64,000 nucleotides of DNA from Xiphophorus maculatus (GCF_002775205.1 NC_036460.1:17388402-17452401); one strand, 5' to 3'. Numbered from the stretch's first letter, positions 26,004-46,005 are shown. The notes: generated from the letters alone by a model not told the origin. Translations and numbers: made by a program.

Positions 26004-27884
26004 TATGTGTTCCTCCTTGCCTGCAGGTCTTTTGGTCCTTGCGGTCATTATAGTATAAGTACCTCAAAACCAGTCCACAGTGTTTTCCCTGGGAGTGTAG
26101 TCGTCCCGATTCGCTGGCTGAAGCTTTGGTGGGAACCTTTAAAAGTCTCCAGTGTCCAGAGAGACAGGGGAAACATGAAAGCTGCCGCTGCTCCAGCAAT
26201 GAGCTGCGTGCAGAGAGCTCCAGCCTCTGATGCATTCAGGGGTAAAAAGAAACTTGAGACCTTTTTTCCTCTCTTTCTTTTTGTCATCATACTCCAGGTG
26301 GCAATCTTCAAAGAAAATTATTATGAGGCTGTATCCAAACGAGCATCCTGAAACTAGTGACAGTGTTGGAAAAAATATTCACGTAACATTAATTTTATTA
26401 GTCTTTTTCAACTCCTTGCTGTGAATTTGGATACCTGACTAACATTTGTTATAAAATAACTTAAAATTAAATGACCATACTCAAAGGGTCATTTAATTTG
26501 AGGTCCATCTGAAAGAATTAAATAAATCTTCAATTTTTTTCTTCTACACTCTTCCTTCCACTAAACTTTCCATCCTTGCATGAAGAACAGCCAGCTTCTT
26601 CCTTTTGTGGCTAACACCTCCCTATCAAGGATGTCAGTGATTGTCTGCTAGACAACTGTTCGTAAACAACCTTTCCCAGAATTGCGAAGACCATAACAAT
26701 CTGATGTTATAGTTCCGTCATAATATTGTGATTTTCGAGCAAATTAATTTATGGTTTTCCTTAGCTAAGCCATAATCATTGCTTTGTGAATCTCCTCTAC
26801 AGTTTTGAAGGCGTACTGTTTCACAATCTTCACAAGGCTTTTTGCTTCCACTCGACTTTCCATTAACAAGATTGGAAACCACATTCTGTGAATAACAGTG
26901 ACATTTTGTGACTTTAACCTCCTACTGGAGGGTGATGATGAGTGTTGGACAACAATCAAGTCAGGTGTTTACCATAATAGCTTTCATGACATGAAATGAC
27001 CATAAAATATTTCCGTATTACTATTAATTGTTATTTTAAGTCTAATGTACAGTACAGACCAAAAGTTTGGACACATCTTTCTAATTCAATGGCTTTTCTT
27101 TATTTTCATGACTATTTATAAGGCAAGAAATCCCACTTATTAACCTGACAGGGCACACCTATGAAGTGAAAACCATTTCAGGTGACGACGTCTTGAAGCT
27201 CATCAAGAAAATGCAGAGTGTGTGCAAAGCAGTAATCACAGCAAAAAGTTGCTACTTTGAAGAAACTAGAATATAAGGGCTATTTTCAGTTGTTTTACAC
27301 TTTTTTGTTTAGTGCATATTTCCACATGTGTTATTCATAGTTTTGATGCCTTCAGTGTGAATCTACAATGTCAATAGTCATGAAAATAAAGGAAACTCAT
27401 TGAATTAAAAGGTGTGTCCAAACTTTTGGTCTGTACTGTATTTCTTTTAAAAGCAGCAAATCATAATTGTCAAATTCAACATAAGTAATCATTTGAGATA
27501 CATATTCTATAGTATAGAATAATTGCAGCAGCATACGTTATTTCAGACCTCAAGAAATGTGTGTGTTATTTTAATTGAAATATACCTTCAAATGTATATA
27601 CTTATTAATCAATTACTTTAAACTTTTTTAAACTATTTGAAATAATTTCCAATAGAAGTTACACATATGCTATTCAAATTGCTGAAATAAGTTAACTTTT
27701 AGTTGATACAACAACGTAGGTACTTGTAGTTTTTATGTGAAAAGGGGTTAACACTTGACAAACAGCGTCCTCTTCTGTCGCTATAGGAACAAGACGCTGG
27801 CTACGTGGTTAGCATTAGCCCAGCTGCCGTCCTTCCATTTTGTGCAGCTAAGCTAACGCCAGCTAACACCGTTTTGCGGCAGAG
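26004..27884. promoter_or_regulatory. Head-to-head spacer between the TMEM255 gene (-) and rnf7 (+)
   Basis: About 1.85 kb separates the two start codons. It should contain both promoters, but no clear TATA box was found for either. The last 120 bp before rnf7 are GC-richer than the surroundings, with GCTAAC/GTTAGC repeats. The spacer is interrupted by the Tc1-like copy at 27048-27440. Confidence 0.5.
27048..27440 (+). mobile_element. Non-autonomous Tc1-like element, copy 2 (upstream of rnf7)
   Basis: It has the same termini and the same internal deletion as 24861-25254 but in the opposite orientation, 393 bp long. The transposase C-terminal remnant ([14 protein letters not shown]) reads on +. 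TA flanks are present. The shared deletion shows that both copies came from one shortened master rather than two separate losses. Confidence 0.9.
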
Positions 27885-29014
27885 ATGGATGACGGTGACG
27901 AGCCGGGTTTAGTCCTGTCGCACAGCACCTCTTCGGGCTCCAAGTCGGGTGGGGACAAGATGTTTTCCCTGAAGAAGTGGAATGCAGTAGCCATGTGGAG
28001 TTGGGACGTTGAGTGCGATACTTGTGCCATTTGTCGGGTACAAGTAATGGGTGAGTCTGCAGGAGTTGTGTTAGCTCAGCTCTGACCCACGGCTAATGAA
28101 GCTAAAGTGTTTGTAACAGTACAAATGAAGCAGTAATTCGGTTCGCTTTGCGTTTTTGCAGACGCATGCCTTCGATGCCAGGCGGAGAATAAACAAGAAG
28201 ACTGTGTTGGTAAGATATTTAACACAAAAAACCACACGATTTGCTAACAGCTGTGGTACTTAAGTTAATCAAACAAGCTAGCTTTGGCTGATTAGTGGGA
28301 GCCGTCAGGAAAAGCAACATCCAGCCTGCTAATTACAGAATCCTGTTTAAAGAAATGCAGAAGAACTCGGTTTTTTTAAAATGAGCAACAGCAGCATGTG
28401 TTATTTCAGAGCCCAAGAAAGATAAACGGAGTTATTTTAATTGAAATATGTCGTCAAATGTGTACATTTATGACTGTAGTTCTATCCCTGTTTGAAAACA
28501 CAGCATAATCTCAAACACTTATTGAAATTGCCTTACTGCTGCTGCTGCTGAGTATTATGGCAAAATACAATCAACCTGCAATTCTCTGGTTATTTTTCTA
28601 ATAATACTTATGGGATTATGTATATGTTTTTAAAGAGCATTAAGTGTGTTTGTGGGCCTATGATTGCTGTATCATTCAGTTACCTTAAAAAGAATAGTAA
28701 ATAATTGATATCCTCACTTTTATCATTATCACAATAGTACCACAAAGTACTGTAATGAAACTTTAAGTCCATGTCGCCCACCCCAAACTTGTTTTTCCCC
28801 TTACCTCCCTGATGTATTTTCTGTCAAAGCCATTTCTTATATAGTCTGGTGTAGTCATTGAACTCAGCAGGTTATGTTTGTTTTTTGTCTTTCAGTTGTA
28901 TGGGGAGAGTGCAACCACTCCTTCCATAACTGCTGCATGTCACTTTGGGTGAAGCAGAACAACCGCTGTCCCCTCTGCCAGCAGGACTGGGTGGTTCAGA
29001 GAATCGGCAAATAA
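27885..29014 (+). CDS. rnf7: RING-box protein 2 (RBX2/SAG), RING subunit of cullin-RING E3 ligases
   Basis: RBX2 binds a cullin (mainly CUL5 in animals) through its N-terminal strand and recruits the E2 enzyme or NEDD8 machinery through its RING-H2 domain. Three exons: 27885-28050, 28162-28209, 28896-29014, giving 110 aa (human 113). The cullin-binding strand is [17 protein letters not shown] (residues 25-41). The zinc ligands run from CDTCAIC (44-50) through CLRC, C70, [11 protein letters not shown] (75-85) and CPLC (96-99), ending [11 protein letters not shown]. The start codon follows a GC-rich leader and the residues after it match vertebrate RNF7. All junctions are GT-AG. The neighbours rasa2 and grk7 match the human 3q23 order. 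Confidence 0.97.
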
Positions 29015-29343
29015 GCACCACATCCAGGTGTACTGTGCACGGATGCACCAGAACATGGTGACAGACTTCTCACCGATCCCGGCAGTATGTCCTGCGTTGT
29101 CCTCTCCCTTTCAAGTGCATGTTTCCATTATACCTGGTGTCAAAGGAGGACAATGGACACAGTTAGAGCTGCGCAGATTCGTGGCTGAAGGGATCACACT
29201 TCAAGGCGAGAAGAGTAAAGTGTGTCGGAGCGTCATGTCAGCTTTACATTAATGTCTGCTGTGGTGTTTGGCACATCGTGAAAATGGGATTTTCTTTTTT
29301 AAAGATTAAGGATTGTGAATAACTGTGATTCAGACACTCTAAG

Positions 29344-29369
29344 AATAAAATTCATACAATTCAAATAAA
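29344..29369 (+). terminator. rnf7: Polyadenylation signals of rnf7
   Basis: Two AATAAA hexamers at 29344-29349 and 29364-29369 lie 330-355 nt after the rnf7 stop, a plausible 3' UTR length. The next AATAAA-type motif is much farther away. Confidence 0.6.
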
Positions 29370-29374
29370 AGTGT

Positions 29375-30430
29375 CAAAGTGTGACAAATACTTCAGGTTT
29401 GAAGTCTTCAGTTATTTGTCAAAATAGGACTTTGAGTTTTAAAGTATATCACAAATAATCAAAACCCGCACACTGAAATCTTGCAGCTTAATTACATTCT
29501 GATTCCAATTAGATGTTTGAAATTCCCATTCTGTCTAGCATGTTCCTCTGAGCCTTTTACAGACAGAAAAATAGTTTTTTATGGAATGTGCATGTGGTAC
29601 TGATTGGTTACAGGTTGGATTTACGGATGTAAGTGCTTAGGCTGCGAAACTGCTCTACATGACAGGTAACCTTGTTACCCAGTATACAGTGAGCATTGGA
29701 TTACATGTAAGGCTGGCATTGTTCCAGTGTCAAGGTATTCCCGGTGATTATATTTGAAACCCAATGAACTAAAAAGTTGAAATTTTTGGTTTCTTTGCCA
29801 GCTCAAAAACCAATAAACGGGAGAGTAAGTGGAAGAGAGTTGGCCGGATAATTGACTTAGAGATGCTATTGGTTGGAAGGCTGCATCAACCTTGTTTAAC
29901 CTGAGGTTGATGTGAAAAAAGAAGCAGCCTCAGTGTTTTGTGCCAAAATGAACATAAGTAAAAATGATGACCAATGTGGGCTGGCTGTGAGAAATAAGTA
30001 TTTTTCACAACATAATGACTTGGTTTATTTTTTGTTTGTATTTTTCTAAATGTAGTGAAAACCTGACTCCTATTACAATATTGGGGGTTACTCTAAAGAA
30101 GTCTGTAAACTCATAAATTCAGTGGTCTCCAGTGACTTCAAGGTTGGAGCTGGTATCCTGTCAGAGTGGCAGTTCAGCGGTTGCCCACAGCCACTTTGTA
30201 TCTCCTAATAATAGACCAGTCTAAATCCTCTTAAGTTCAAACCACATAAGTTGCTTTCCCCAAGTGCCGTCTTTGCAAAAACGTGCAAAGCCGTGTGGGA
30301 CAAGGCGGTGAGAACGTTCAAGATGTGGGAGCTTGATGGGCTCTCTTGTGCCTAGATTTTCCAGATGGGTGAATTTAAGTGTTCTTAGTTTAACAGCTGT
30401 TTCCCAGTACACCTCAGGATTTATCCACCC
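29375..30430. other. Spacer between rnf7 and grk7
   Basis: About 1 kb of AT-rich DNA upstream of grk7, expected to hold the grk7 promoter. No repeat, other coding exon or decisive promoter motif was recognised. Confidence 0.4.
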
Positions 30431-38312
<7,882 letters not shown>

Positions 38313-38963
38313 GATTCTGGATTTCTTTACTTGAAGAAATTGTTAAATTCACTCATTGTTAGCGCTACGTGTTAAATTAAGCTGCTCAGAGACATTTTAG
38401 GCACTTGCCTTTTTTTCTTCAAATCAATGCATTTCTTTTCTATTGTACTGTTACAAAGCTTAATATGACAAAAAGTCTGGTAGTAATGATGCCAGGGCCA
38501 AACATAACAAAACATTATTCACAAAAGTTAAGTAAAACAAAAGGGTTCAGCTGCTTCAAACTTTGTCCTTCTATTCCTGGTTAGACAGTCCGTCCCAGTG
38601 GATTCATAGTTTCCATTACATCATGCATCCTTTTCAGCAGGCAATTGTTCGCATATGTTTGTAAACAATGGTTGTAATGGTTGCATGTCACTGACAAATT
38701 GCTGGGTTATGATAACGTATTTGCTGGTAAATCTTCTAATTCTTATAATCAACAATGTGCCAAAAACCAATAGGGCCTTTTGGTTGTGACAAGGCAAAGT
38801 CATACACAGTGTTTATTCATGTGAATCCTCTCAATGACAGATTTTCACCACTAAGTGTCGCCAAACACCAACAAAGTGCATAAAGCCTCACCATCACCTC
38901 TCAGCAACAAAATTAGCTTGGCTGTGTTGGTCTGGTATTTATGAGGATGTAGTCATTTTTAAT

Positions 38964-38969
38964 AATAAA
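38964..38969 (+). terminator. grk7: Candidate grk7 polyadenylation signal
   Basis: An AATAAA hexamer lies about 650 nt after the grk7 stop. It is a plausible signal, unproven without transcript data. Confidence 0.4.
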
Positions 38970-39613
38970 TCCAGACACAAAGAAACTTTGTCCACACACT
39001 TTCTTTTTCCGCCTAGAAAAAAAAAGCAATTAAAAGTGCCAATCTCCTTTTAGTGGAGAATGTTTTATTTAGCCTTCATGGTTACTAAGTAGATACATAA
39101 TTTCTCCTTGTCCAAGAAAGCTAATTTATTCATTATGTGATTGATATAATACATTTAGCAAACAGTTTTAATAGCTTATCCTGTGTTTGGTACACTTTTC
39201 AATCTGTCAGCTTTGAAAAATTGCTTTGCAATAAGTTAAGTAAGCTACAATTTTAGCAAGCAAATTTAGACTCCTTATGCCAGCTGAAAATTCAAATTGT
39301 TACCCACATGTTTAGAAATCTGTTAAAATAAACTGCTGGCTAACAATGCTTACTCTTTCTTACCATTAAACCGTTGACCACAACATATAAATATTAAACA
39401 TCATTTTGTAGATTGTAATTTAAAGCATTATTTGTTTGTTGGTGAATATAACAAATTTCACCCTTAGATTTTTTTCCAACAATTCCTTTAAAAAAGTGAC
39501 ATTATTAAATCAGAGGTAAATGTTCCGCAAGACAGCACTGTCACTGTGTGGCCCTCATGTAAAAATGTAAACTCTGTATCAATATTTTGATAGTTAGCTA
39601 TTTTAAATATCAG

Positions 39614-39822
39614 TACAGAAGAGGATTAGGGCCGCCAAAAAAAAAGAAGAATTCTGAGGTTAATCTCAGAATTCTGACTTTAATCTCAGAATTCTGACTT
39701 TAAACTCAGAATTCTGACTTTAATCTCAGGTTAATCTCAGAATTCTGACTTTAATCTCAGAATTCTGACTTTAATCTCAGAATTCTTCTTTTTTTTTTCG
39801 GTGGCCCTAATCTTCTTCCGTA
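39614..39822. mobile_element. MITE with tandem-repeat interior
   Basis: Inverted ends of about 40 bp (TACAGAAGAGGATTAGGGCC at left, the reverse complement of TACGGAAGAAGATTAGGGCC at right) flank an interior of tandem units with a period of about 19-20 bp, unit CAGAATTCTGACTTTAATCT. One unit reads TAAACTC and one is shortened to TAATCTCAGGT. No coding capacity. Confidence 0.8.
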
Positions 39823-41990
39823 GCTAACAAATGAAGTTTGTGTCAAAGGTTTTGTGGCTGGTCATTAAGAGCAGGGTCATGTAACCCCAGTCCTTGAGAA
39901 TCGGTGTCCTGAAATGTTTCGATGTGATCGTAGTCAGCACATCCAAATTACACAGCTAATTATATCTATATACAAACTATCTGCTATCACTACTCCTTAG
40001 GCAGATGTTTTAATTTTACAGAAAAAGAATTACACAAACAATTTGATTCAACAGCCCAATATTTTGTCTTTCCAAAATACACCTAAAGAACTTAAATTTC
40101 GCTGTTGAAATCAATGATGCATCTCTGTTTTAGACTACTTTGAAAAATATGGAAATTATTTGTTAAAAGAAAAAAGTGGAATCCCTTTTAAATCCAGTGA
40201 GCTAAATTTAAAATTCAAAGCAAGTACAAATGAAATAGGAAGCTTGAGAAAGAGAAACACTTAGGTAGACCAATGACATCTAGAATGTTTGCTTGGTGTA
40301 TCCCAATGAAACCAGTTGCAGTAAATGCACAAGATGGCACTGAAACTGTAGACATGCTTCTCATTCAGTCAGGTGGAAATAAGTTTTGAAGTCAGTCCTG
40401 GACAGCTGACCTGTCTGCTGGTGTGCCAGAATTTTGGGACCTGACTAATGAAGACCATAATGTAATAAAAACTAAAGATGTGTAGCAAGCTACTACTTAT
40501 TATGATATGTGATTCCATCATTTTCTACTTCACCAAACTTGAAAACAGTATTAATTACAACAGAGACATTTAACTTTAAGTTAGGTTACACAAAGCCATC
40601 ACTGTTACCTGAGTAAGTTTTGTGCCTTATCTGAAAATTTTAAACATCCTTTTAGAGGAGGGACGACACTTTTTCGTTGCCAGGAATTGCTTTGTATGCC
40701 CTTCACCCAATTTTTACTTATTTGTGTATTTACCATAGAGCAAATAGTTCAGCTTGTCAACTCCTTCTTAAAGCTATTAGCTAAAACTGGATCTCTTTAA
40801 ATTCAATTAAGCTGCTGGATCTATGCAAAATTGATAGTATGTAAAACGTAACTATCAACAAACTGCACAAAAAACTCACAACTAATGGCATATGCTTAAT
40901 TGTTCCAAGGTATCACAGAACATTAAGGATAGAAGAGGTTTTACCCAAACGGGCTATGAAAAAAGCAATTTAGAACCTCAAAGGTTGCAAATGTCTGAGG
41001 TGTCCAATTTAGCAATCCATGTCACTAAATTTCTTGCCAAAAAAAAAGCAATCACACTAAATCATCTACATCATTCAGACATATTTTATAGAGTTTTACA
41101 TAAACTCTTAACTTGGAAGCCACTTTAATGTTATACAATCTAATGATTAAGTGAAAAGAAATCCGTACTCAAAGAAAACAAAAGTTTATTATTGTATGCC
41201 AACGCAGTTTTCCCCTTGAAAGAATGCACATCGACAATGTAAGCATAAATATGTAATGTTTAAAATGTTTTTTTATTATTTTTTTTACTAACTTTACCCT
41301 CTGAAGCATACCCAGTTGTTAGGAATCACAGTAAATAAATGAGAACAGCTGGGATTAGAGACTGGAAATCTGACAAAATTTCTGCCATCAACAGTTTGTG
41401 AAGTAGGTGAGAACGAGAGAAGGCAGAGGAAATCTGACATCCTTCAGAGAGCTTCGGCCAAAGGAAAACCAGGAATGGTGCAGCTGCAGCCAATATTCTG
41501 CAGTCACAAATCATCCTGGATGCTGCAGGTGGCACAAATGTTGTTCTTTATGTCTAAAATCTCATGTGCATGTCTTCACTTTCACTCTCTGGGTGCCAAA
41601 TATCATTTTAGATGTAACACATAATCTTTTTTTTGTTGTTGTATTTTTTCTTGTTGGAAGTCTTCTGTGATTTAAGGAGACTATGACTTGTGCATTTCAT
41701 AAATGTTTTATTTTTATTTTTTCCACTAAAATTTAAATATGGTGTGAACTTTCTCTCAAAAATGTATGAAAACAAATAAACTTCTCATATTTGGAATAAT
41801 ACAAAGCTGCTGACAAGTGAATCTTTGAAGTTATGTCAATAAAGGGTCTGAGTTATTTTTAACAACTTATTTCTTATTTATGACCAGATTTCTCATGTAT
41901 CCACAGATTCACCTTGAAATTAAGTAAACATGTCTTTACTGCATATTCATGGTATGATGATATGCCTTTAAGGTCTTTTGGGGGGTATTA
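39823..41990. other. AT-rich intergenic DNA
   Basis: A short relative of the 31.1-kb repeat lies near 39846-39960 (CCCCAGTCCTTGAGAATCGG). Nothing else was recognised; the open frames are short and without family resemblance. Confidence 0.4.
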
Positions 41991-41994
41991 TAAA

Positions 41995-42255
41995 ATTGAT
42001 ATTGAATAATACTGGGCTACAATGTGATGCAGCTCATAGCACTTGCCTTGTAGCAAGAAGGTCTTGGGTTCAAATCCAAGCCTGGGTTTTTTTTTGCATG
42101 GAGTTTGTATGTTCTCTCTGCCTGCGAGGGTTTTCTCTGGCTTCTTTCTACAGGCCAAAAACAGGAATGTTAGATGAATTATGTCTCTCTAAGGAAGAGC
42201 AGAGACACTGGGGCCATCTGTAGACCAGCTGAAGGTGGAGATGGACGACTTATCA
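41995..42255 (+). repeat. Fish SINE-like repeat, diverged
   Basis: It contains GCACTTGCCTTGTAGCAAGA, GGGTTCAAATCCAAGCCTGG and CATGGAGTTTGTATGTTCTC, the order of a very common fish repeat whose first part is tRNA-like. Inexact relatives occur at 45150-45255 (-) and 49945-50095 (+). Confidence 0.55.
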
Positions 42256-42436
42256 CTATATTAGCATTTCATGTCAGTCGATACTGATAATTTTTGAATA
42301 CTTTCTTGTTTTAAATATGTGAAATACTGCTTTACCTCCACTTTGTTTTTTGTCTTTGTTTTGTTTTTCATTTTTAAGCAGTTATGAGGCACGATGGTAA
42401 AGCCTTAAACTGCTGCTGTGGCAGTTACTCAACAGG

Positions 42437-42494
42437 TTGTTGCTAGGTAACCGAAGAATGAGTGAGTTGCTAGGTAACCGAAGAGTGAGTGAGT
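42437..42494. repeat. Tandem duplication containing RFX X-box-like motifs
   Basis: A unit of about 27 bp starting GTTGCTAGGTAACCGAAGA occurs twice in a row with one substitution. GTTGCTAGGTAAC resembles the palindromic X-box bound by RFX factors. There is no gene nearby to regulate, so the resemblance may be incidental. Confidence 0.6.
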
Positions 42495-42499
42495 TAGTT

Positions 42500-45145
42500 G
42501 ACCTTGCTTAGGCTAAAAACTTTCCTCTGTCTACCTCTTCCAGAATGTTGTGTGGTTCTGGATTGGAGTTCAATGAAATTATTCAATATTTTATAAAATA
42601 TCTGTTATTGATCACGTGTCTATCACTTGTTGTTGATTTATTCTGAGCTGAAGGCCACTGTAAAAGCAACCTGGAGTCCCTGCACATCTCAGTAGAAGCT
42701 GATTGCATCCACACTGCATTGATGGAGTAATTCATGCAGAAAGAGCTGCGATAGAGTAGACCAGAACAGGATTTGTTTCAAAGAGTTTTTCCATTAACAC
42801 GGGTTTGCCGGGCTTTAGTCACGCCGCATTTCTACATAATTTCTTGAATTTTGCATTTTCTGTTGCTGTATGCCTGAATCATTAATACTCAAACAAATAA
42901 ATACAAGAAATATATCCATCAACGTGGAACCAATCTGTATATCACTTTTAAAACTGAATTACTGAAATAAAGGAACTTTTCAATGATACACTGCTTTACT
43001 TTGAAGTGCCTGTACACTAAAAAGTGCAGCAGTATACATTTCATCATTATTAACATGTTAGTCAACAGACCGCTTTGAAAACCTCAGGCACACTTAGGTA
43101 ATGAACAACACATAAACAGGTGTTGTGCTAATTCCTGAGAGGGGATGACCTTACAGAGCCGAGAAGTGGTTCCATTCACGCTTCGCAGTCATCAGATTAG
43201 AAGGCGGTTCAGATGGAAATCCAAGACGCAACCCGATCATCATCGGCTGCGAAGGCAAAGAGGGGACTCCGCCGCGGACGATGTGACGACAAGGCAAACT
43301 CAGCAGAAGGTCTCAAGGAACATGTTTTTCCAGGCGCGTACAAGCCACAGTGAGTGTTCAGTTCCCCCGGAGCCACGCGCTGTCATCCAGCAACACCAGC
43401 AGCTCTGCAACATGCATCTGCAGCCTGTCACACATACGTGCATGCATCCTTTTGTGCCACCGCTTAAACATGTAAATATTCAGACAAACCTTTTTCAAAC
43501 ACACTCCGACGCAAGCACACACTCACACAGCCTTATTACCTCTGTAGGAGCAGGCATGTGGTTATGAAGATCAAAGTGGGGCAGGGTGTAATTTGGTACC
43601 TACGTTTGTTACATGCCCATGCTCTGGATTCACATCAAAGGCCTGTGCAATACTTCAGTTCTGCTTTGGCATCCTCAGGATGGTATCACACCACTGATGT
43701 TCCTTTCATTTTTTTTATTTTTTTTTTTACTTTTTGGGTGCTGCGTTTTAATGTGTGTGCGTGCGTGGGCGGGTGTGTGTGTGTGTGCACATTTTTAAAA
43801 TTTTTTCAAATTCATCTGCATGTATCTAAGGATGCAAAATTACACTTACAGCTGCCTCTGCACCTATGCGGATGTGCTTGTGAGAGCGTGCATAAGCCTT
43901 GAGAGGGTAGAAAGTTAATAATCATCTTTGAGACGCTTCTGATTGCAGGGGAGACTGAAATCCAGCCATGAGGAGAGAAAGTGAAGGGGAAAGCAGATTT
44001 AGGGTTGCTGTCAAACACTCAAAGTTTGTTTGTTTTGCTCTGTTTTCTCTATAGCACCATTTTTAAACCATATCATGTCACAGGAATATGAAAAAATGAA
44101 GAGCAAGAGTTTAACATGACATAAGAAACCTCACCAAGACTCAGGATGTCTTTGGTTTGGATTCAATTTTCTGAGCTTCATTGCTGGAATTCCTAACATT
44201 TCCACAAATAAGTCAGCTCCGGTCTGGTGGTCCAACAGAAACACAGGATGTGTGTGTGGTGTTCTTTCTCATTTAGGCCCAATGAAGACTTTCCACAGCT
44301 CTCAGGACTGCCATGGGTTGGACAACATCATGGACTGACTGTGTCCAAACACACATTTATCTATTGACCAATCATGGTGAGCATCATTTAATGCCATATT
44401 GAAAACATAGCTTTTTATCAATCAGTGTTACTGTTGTGTTTTATTCATTTGTAATTGTGCTCTAATTTATGTTGTTGTATTTTTCAGTTTGTAGTTGGAT
44501 TCAGTGATTTGTTGATGTGGTTTGCGCTTCAGGGCCACCATATGCAGAGCAGCCCTCCACCTCGACTCCACCACTCAGCTCCTTCAGACTAGCCAGCAGC
44601 AATTAGCAAACACCTGGTGGAACTGCACATCTGCTGAACTTATGTGAGCCAGTTCTCAGTAAAACGATGGTAAAAACGTTGGTAAAGGATTAATGTTGCG
44701 ATGTTGGGATCACTTCCTGAAGACAAAGTGTCAGAAAGAGCAGGAGTTTTTAGAGACAAAGGTGCCCCAAATTCAAGGTGTCAAATTACAAAGTCAACTT
44801 TTTTTTTACATCATACTTAATAGCATTTTTATAACAACTGAAGGTAACATAGTAACTTGATTGTGCTATAAAATGGCACTGTGTACCTGGAAAATACATA
44901 ATACTGCACCTTTTAATTTATGAAATTATATCCAGTTATGCTTAATTAGATAGTTATGCTAAGTCACATTCAAAATGTATGAATACTTGTCTGTTTTGTG
45001 TGATGTGTTCAAATTAATCATCTCTACATAGTTCAGCAATTCCTTTATGATAAGAACATGAATAATTTATTTCAAAGAAATTCCAGTTTCCACGATACAG
45101 CAACATACTTGAAGGCTGTAGGTGGAGGAAAGAGTAATTTTTCAA
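42500..45145. other. Intergenic DNA with a CpG-containing island-like patch and a GT repeat
   Basis: 43140-43420 is locally GC- and CpG-richer than its surroundings and carries a 140-codon open frame on + with no family resemblance. 43751-43788 is an imperfect GT/GC microsatellite. No exon could be supported. Confidence 0.35.
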
Positions 45146-45149
45146 AGTC

Positions 45150-45255
45150 CTTTAAACCTTGAATCAATTTATAGAGACCAGTTAACCTAACATGCTTGCT
45201 TTTTGGAGTGTGGGATGAACCTAAAGTGTCCAGAATCAAACTCAGGACTGTCCTG
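45150..45255 (-). repeat. Fish SINE-like repeat fragment (same family as 41995)
   Basis: On - it carries the CTGGGTTCGA-like and CTCCAAAAAGCAAGCATGTT phrases of the repeat seen at 41995. It is truncated and diverged. Confidence 0.4.
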
Positions 45256-45789
45256 CTGCAAGGTAACTAAAAATACAGCCCAAAAAATAGCTCACCGCAT
45301 ACAGGTCATAAGAGTGTTTTGATCTCTTTAAACTCCTGTGTCTGTATTTTTAGCAAAAAAAAACTATCACTGTTTAATGCTTTCTGCAATCAACCACATC
45401 TCACCTGTTGTTTGGGGGGGAAAGGCTTATCCATGAGAAGAAAATCCCACAGAGGTGTAAGCTCACAACAATCGACCAAAATGTTAGATTTTCTGAATAA
45501 CAAGGACACATTTCAGAATAGAATAAAAGGGAAAAGAATATAAAAACTGCTGTTCAGGGAAGGAAGAGAACAGCTGTGATGACATATGCCACCTCAGGGG
45601 CCACAAACCACAATCACTTTGGTACCAGCATCTGTTTGAACAGCTCAATCTGCTTGTGTTGATGTCACTTTGTAACTCTGTGGATCAGTGAAACGAGTGG
45701 TCATTTTGGAAAGCAGATCTTAGAAAGCTGCGGGTTTGATGCCAAGTTTTTCTACGATCTCTCAATCAAAGCACATTGCTAGTTTAACC

Positions 45790-46005
45790 AGGTATATCAG
45801 CCGGTGTCCTGTAGTTTTGTGCCTCTGCGTCCCCACACCAGAACTAATAATCGGGTCATTAGCAAGACTCTGTGGAAACTCGACTGCACACTAGGGAGAC
45901 AATTCAGCAACTTGTGTGTTGGACCAAGGACACATCTACAAGTTGCATCACTCCTTTAGGCCTGGAGTTGCAGAAACCTATTCTAGGGCAATGTTGACTG
46001 GTTGG
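45790..46005. repeat. Fish interspersed repeat, related to 31116
   Basis: It shares GACTCTGTGGAAACTCGACT and GACACATCTACAAGTTGCAT with the 31.1-kb block. The class is uncertain. Confidence 0.4.

Noticed and set aside
38621..38803. A short protein on - after grk7
   Set aside because: It has no recognisable domain and falls in the grk7 3' UTR region.
39640..39790. A CRISPR-like array
   Set aside because: The units are adjacent with no unique spacers, inside a MITE in a vertebrate genome.
43145..43567. A 140-codon protein gene
   Set aside because: No recognisable domain, biased composition (Gln, His, Ser, Arg) and no supporting exons. Kept only as a low-grade finding about the GC-richer patch.
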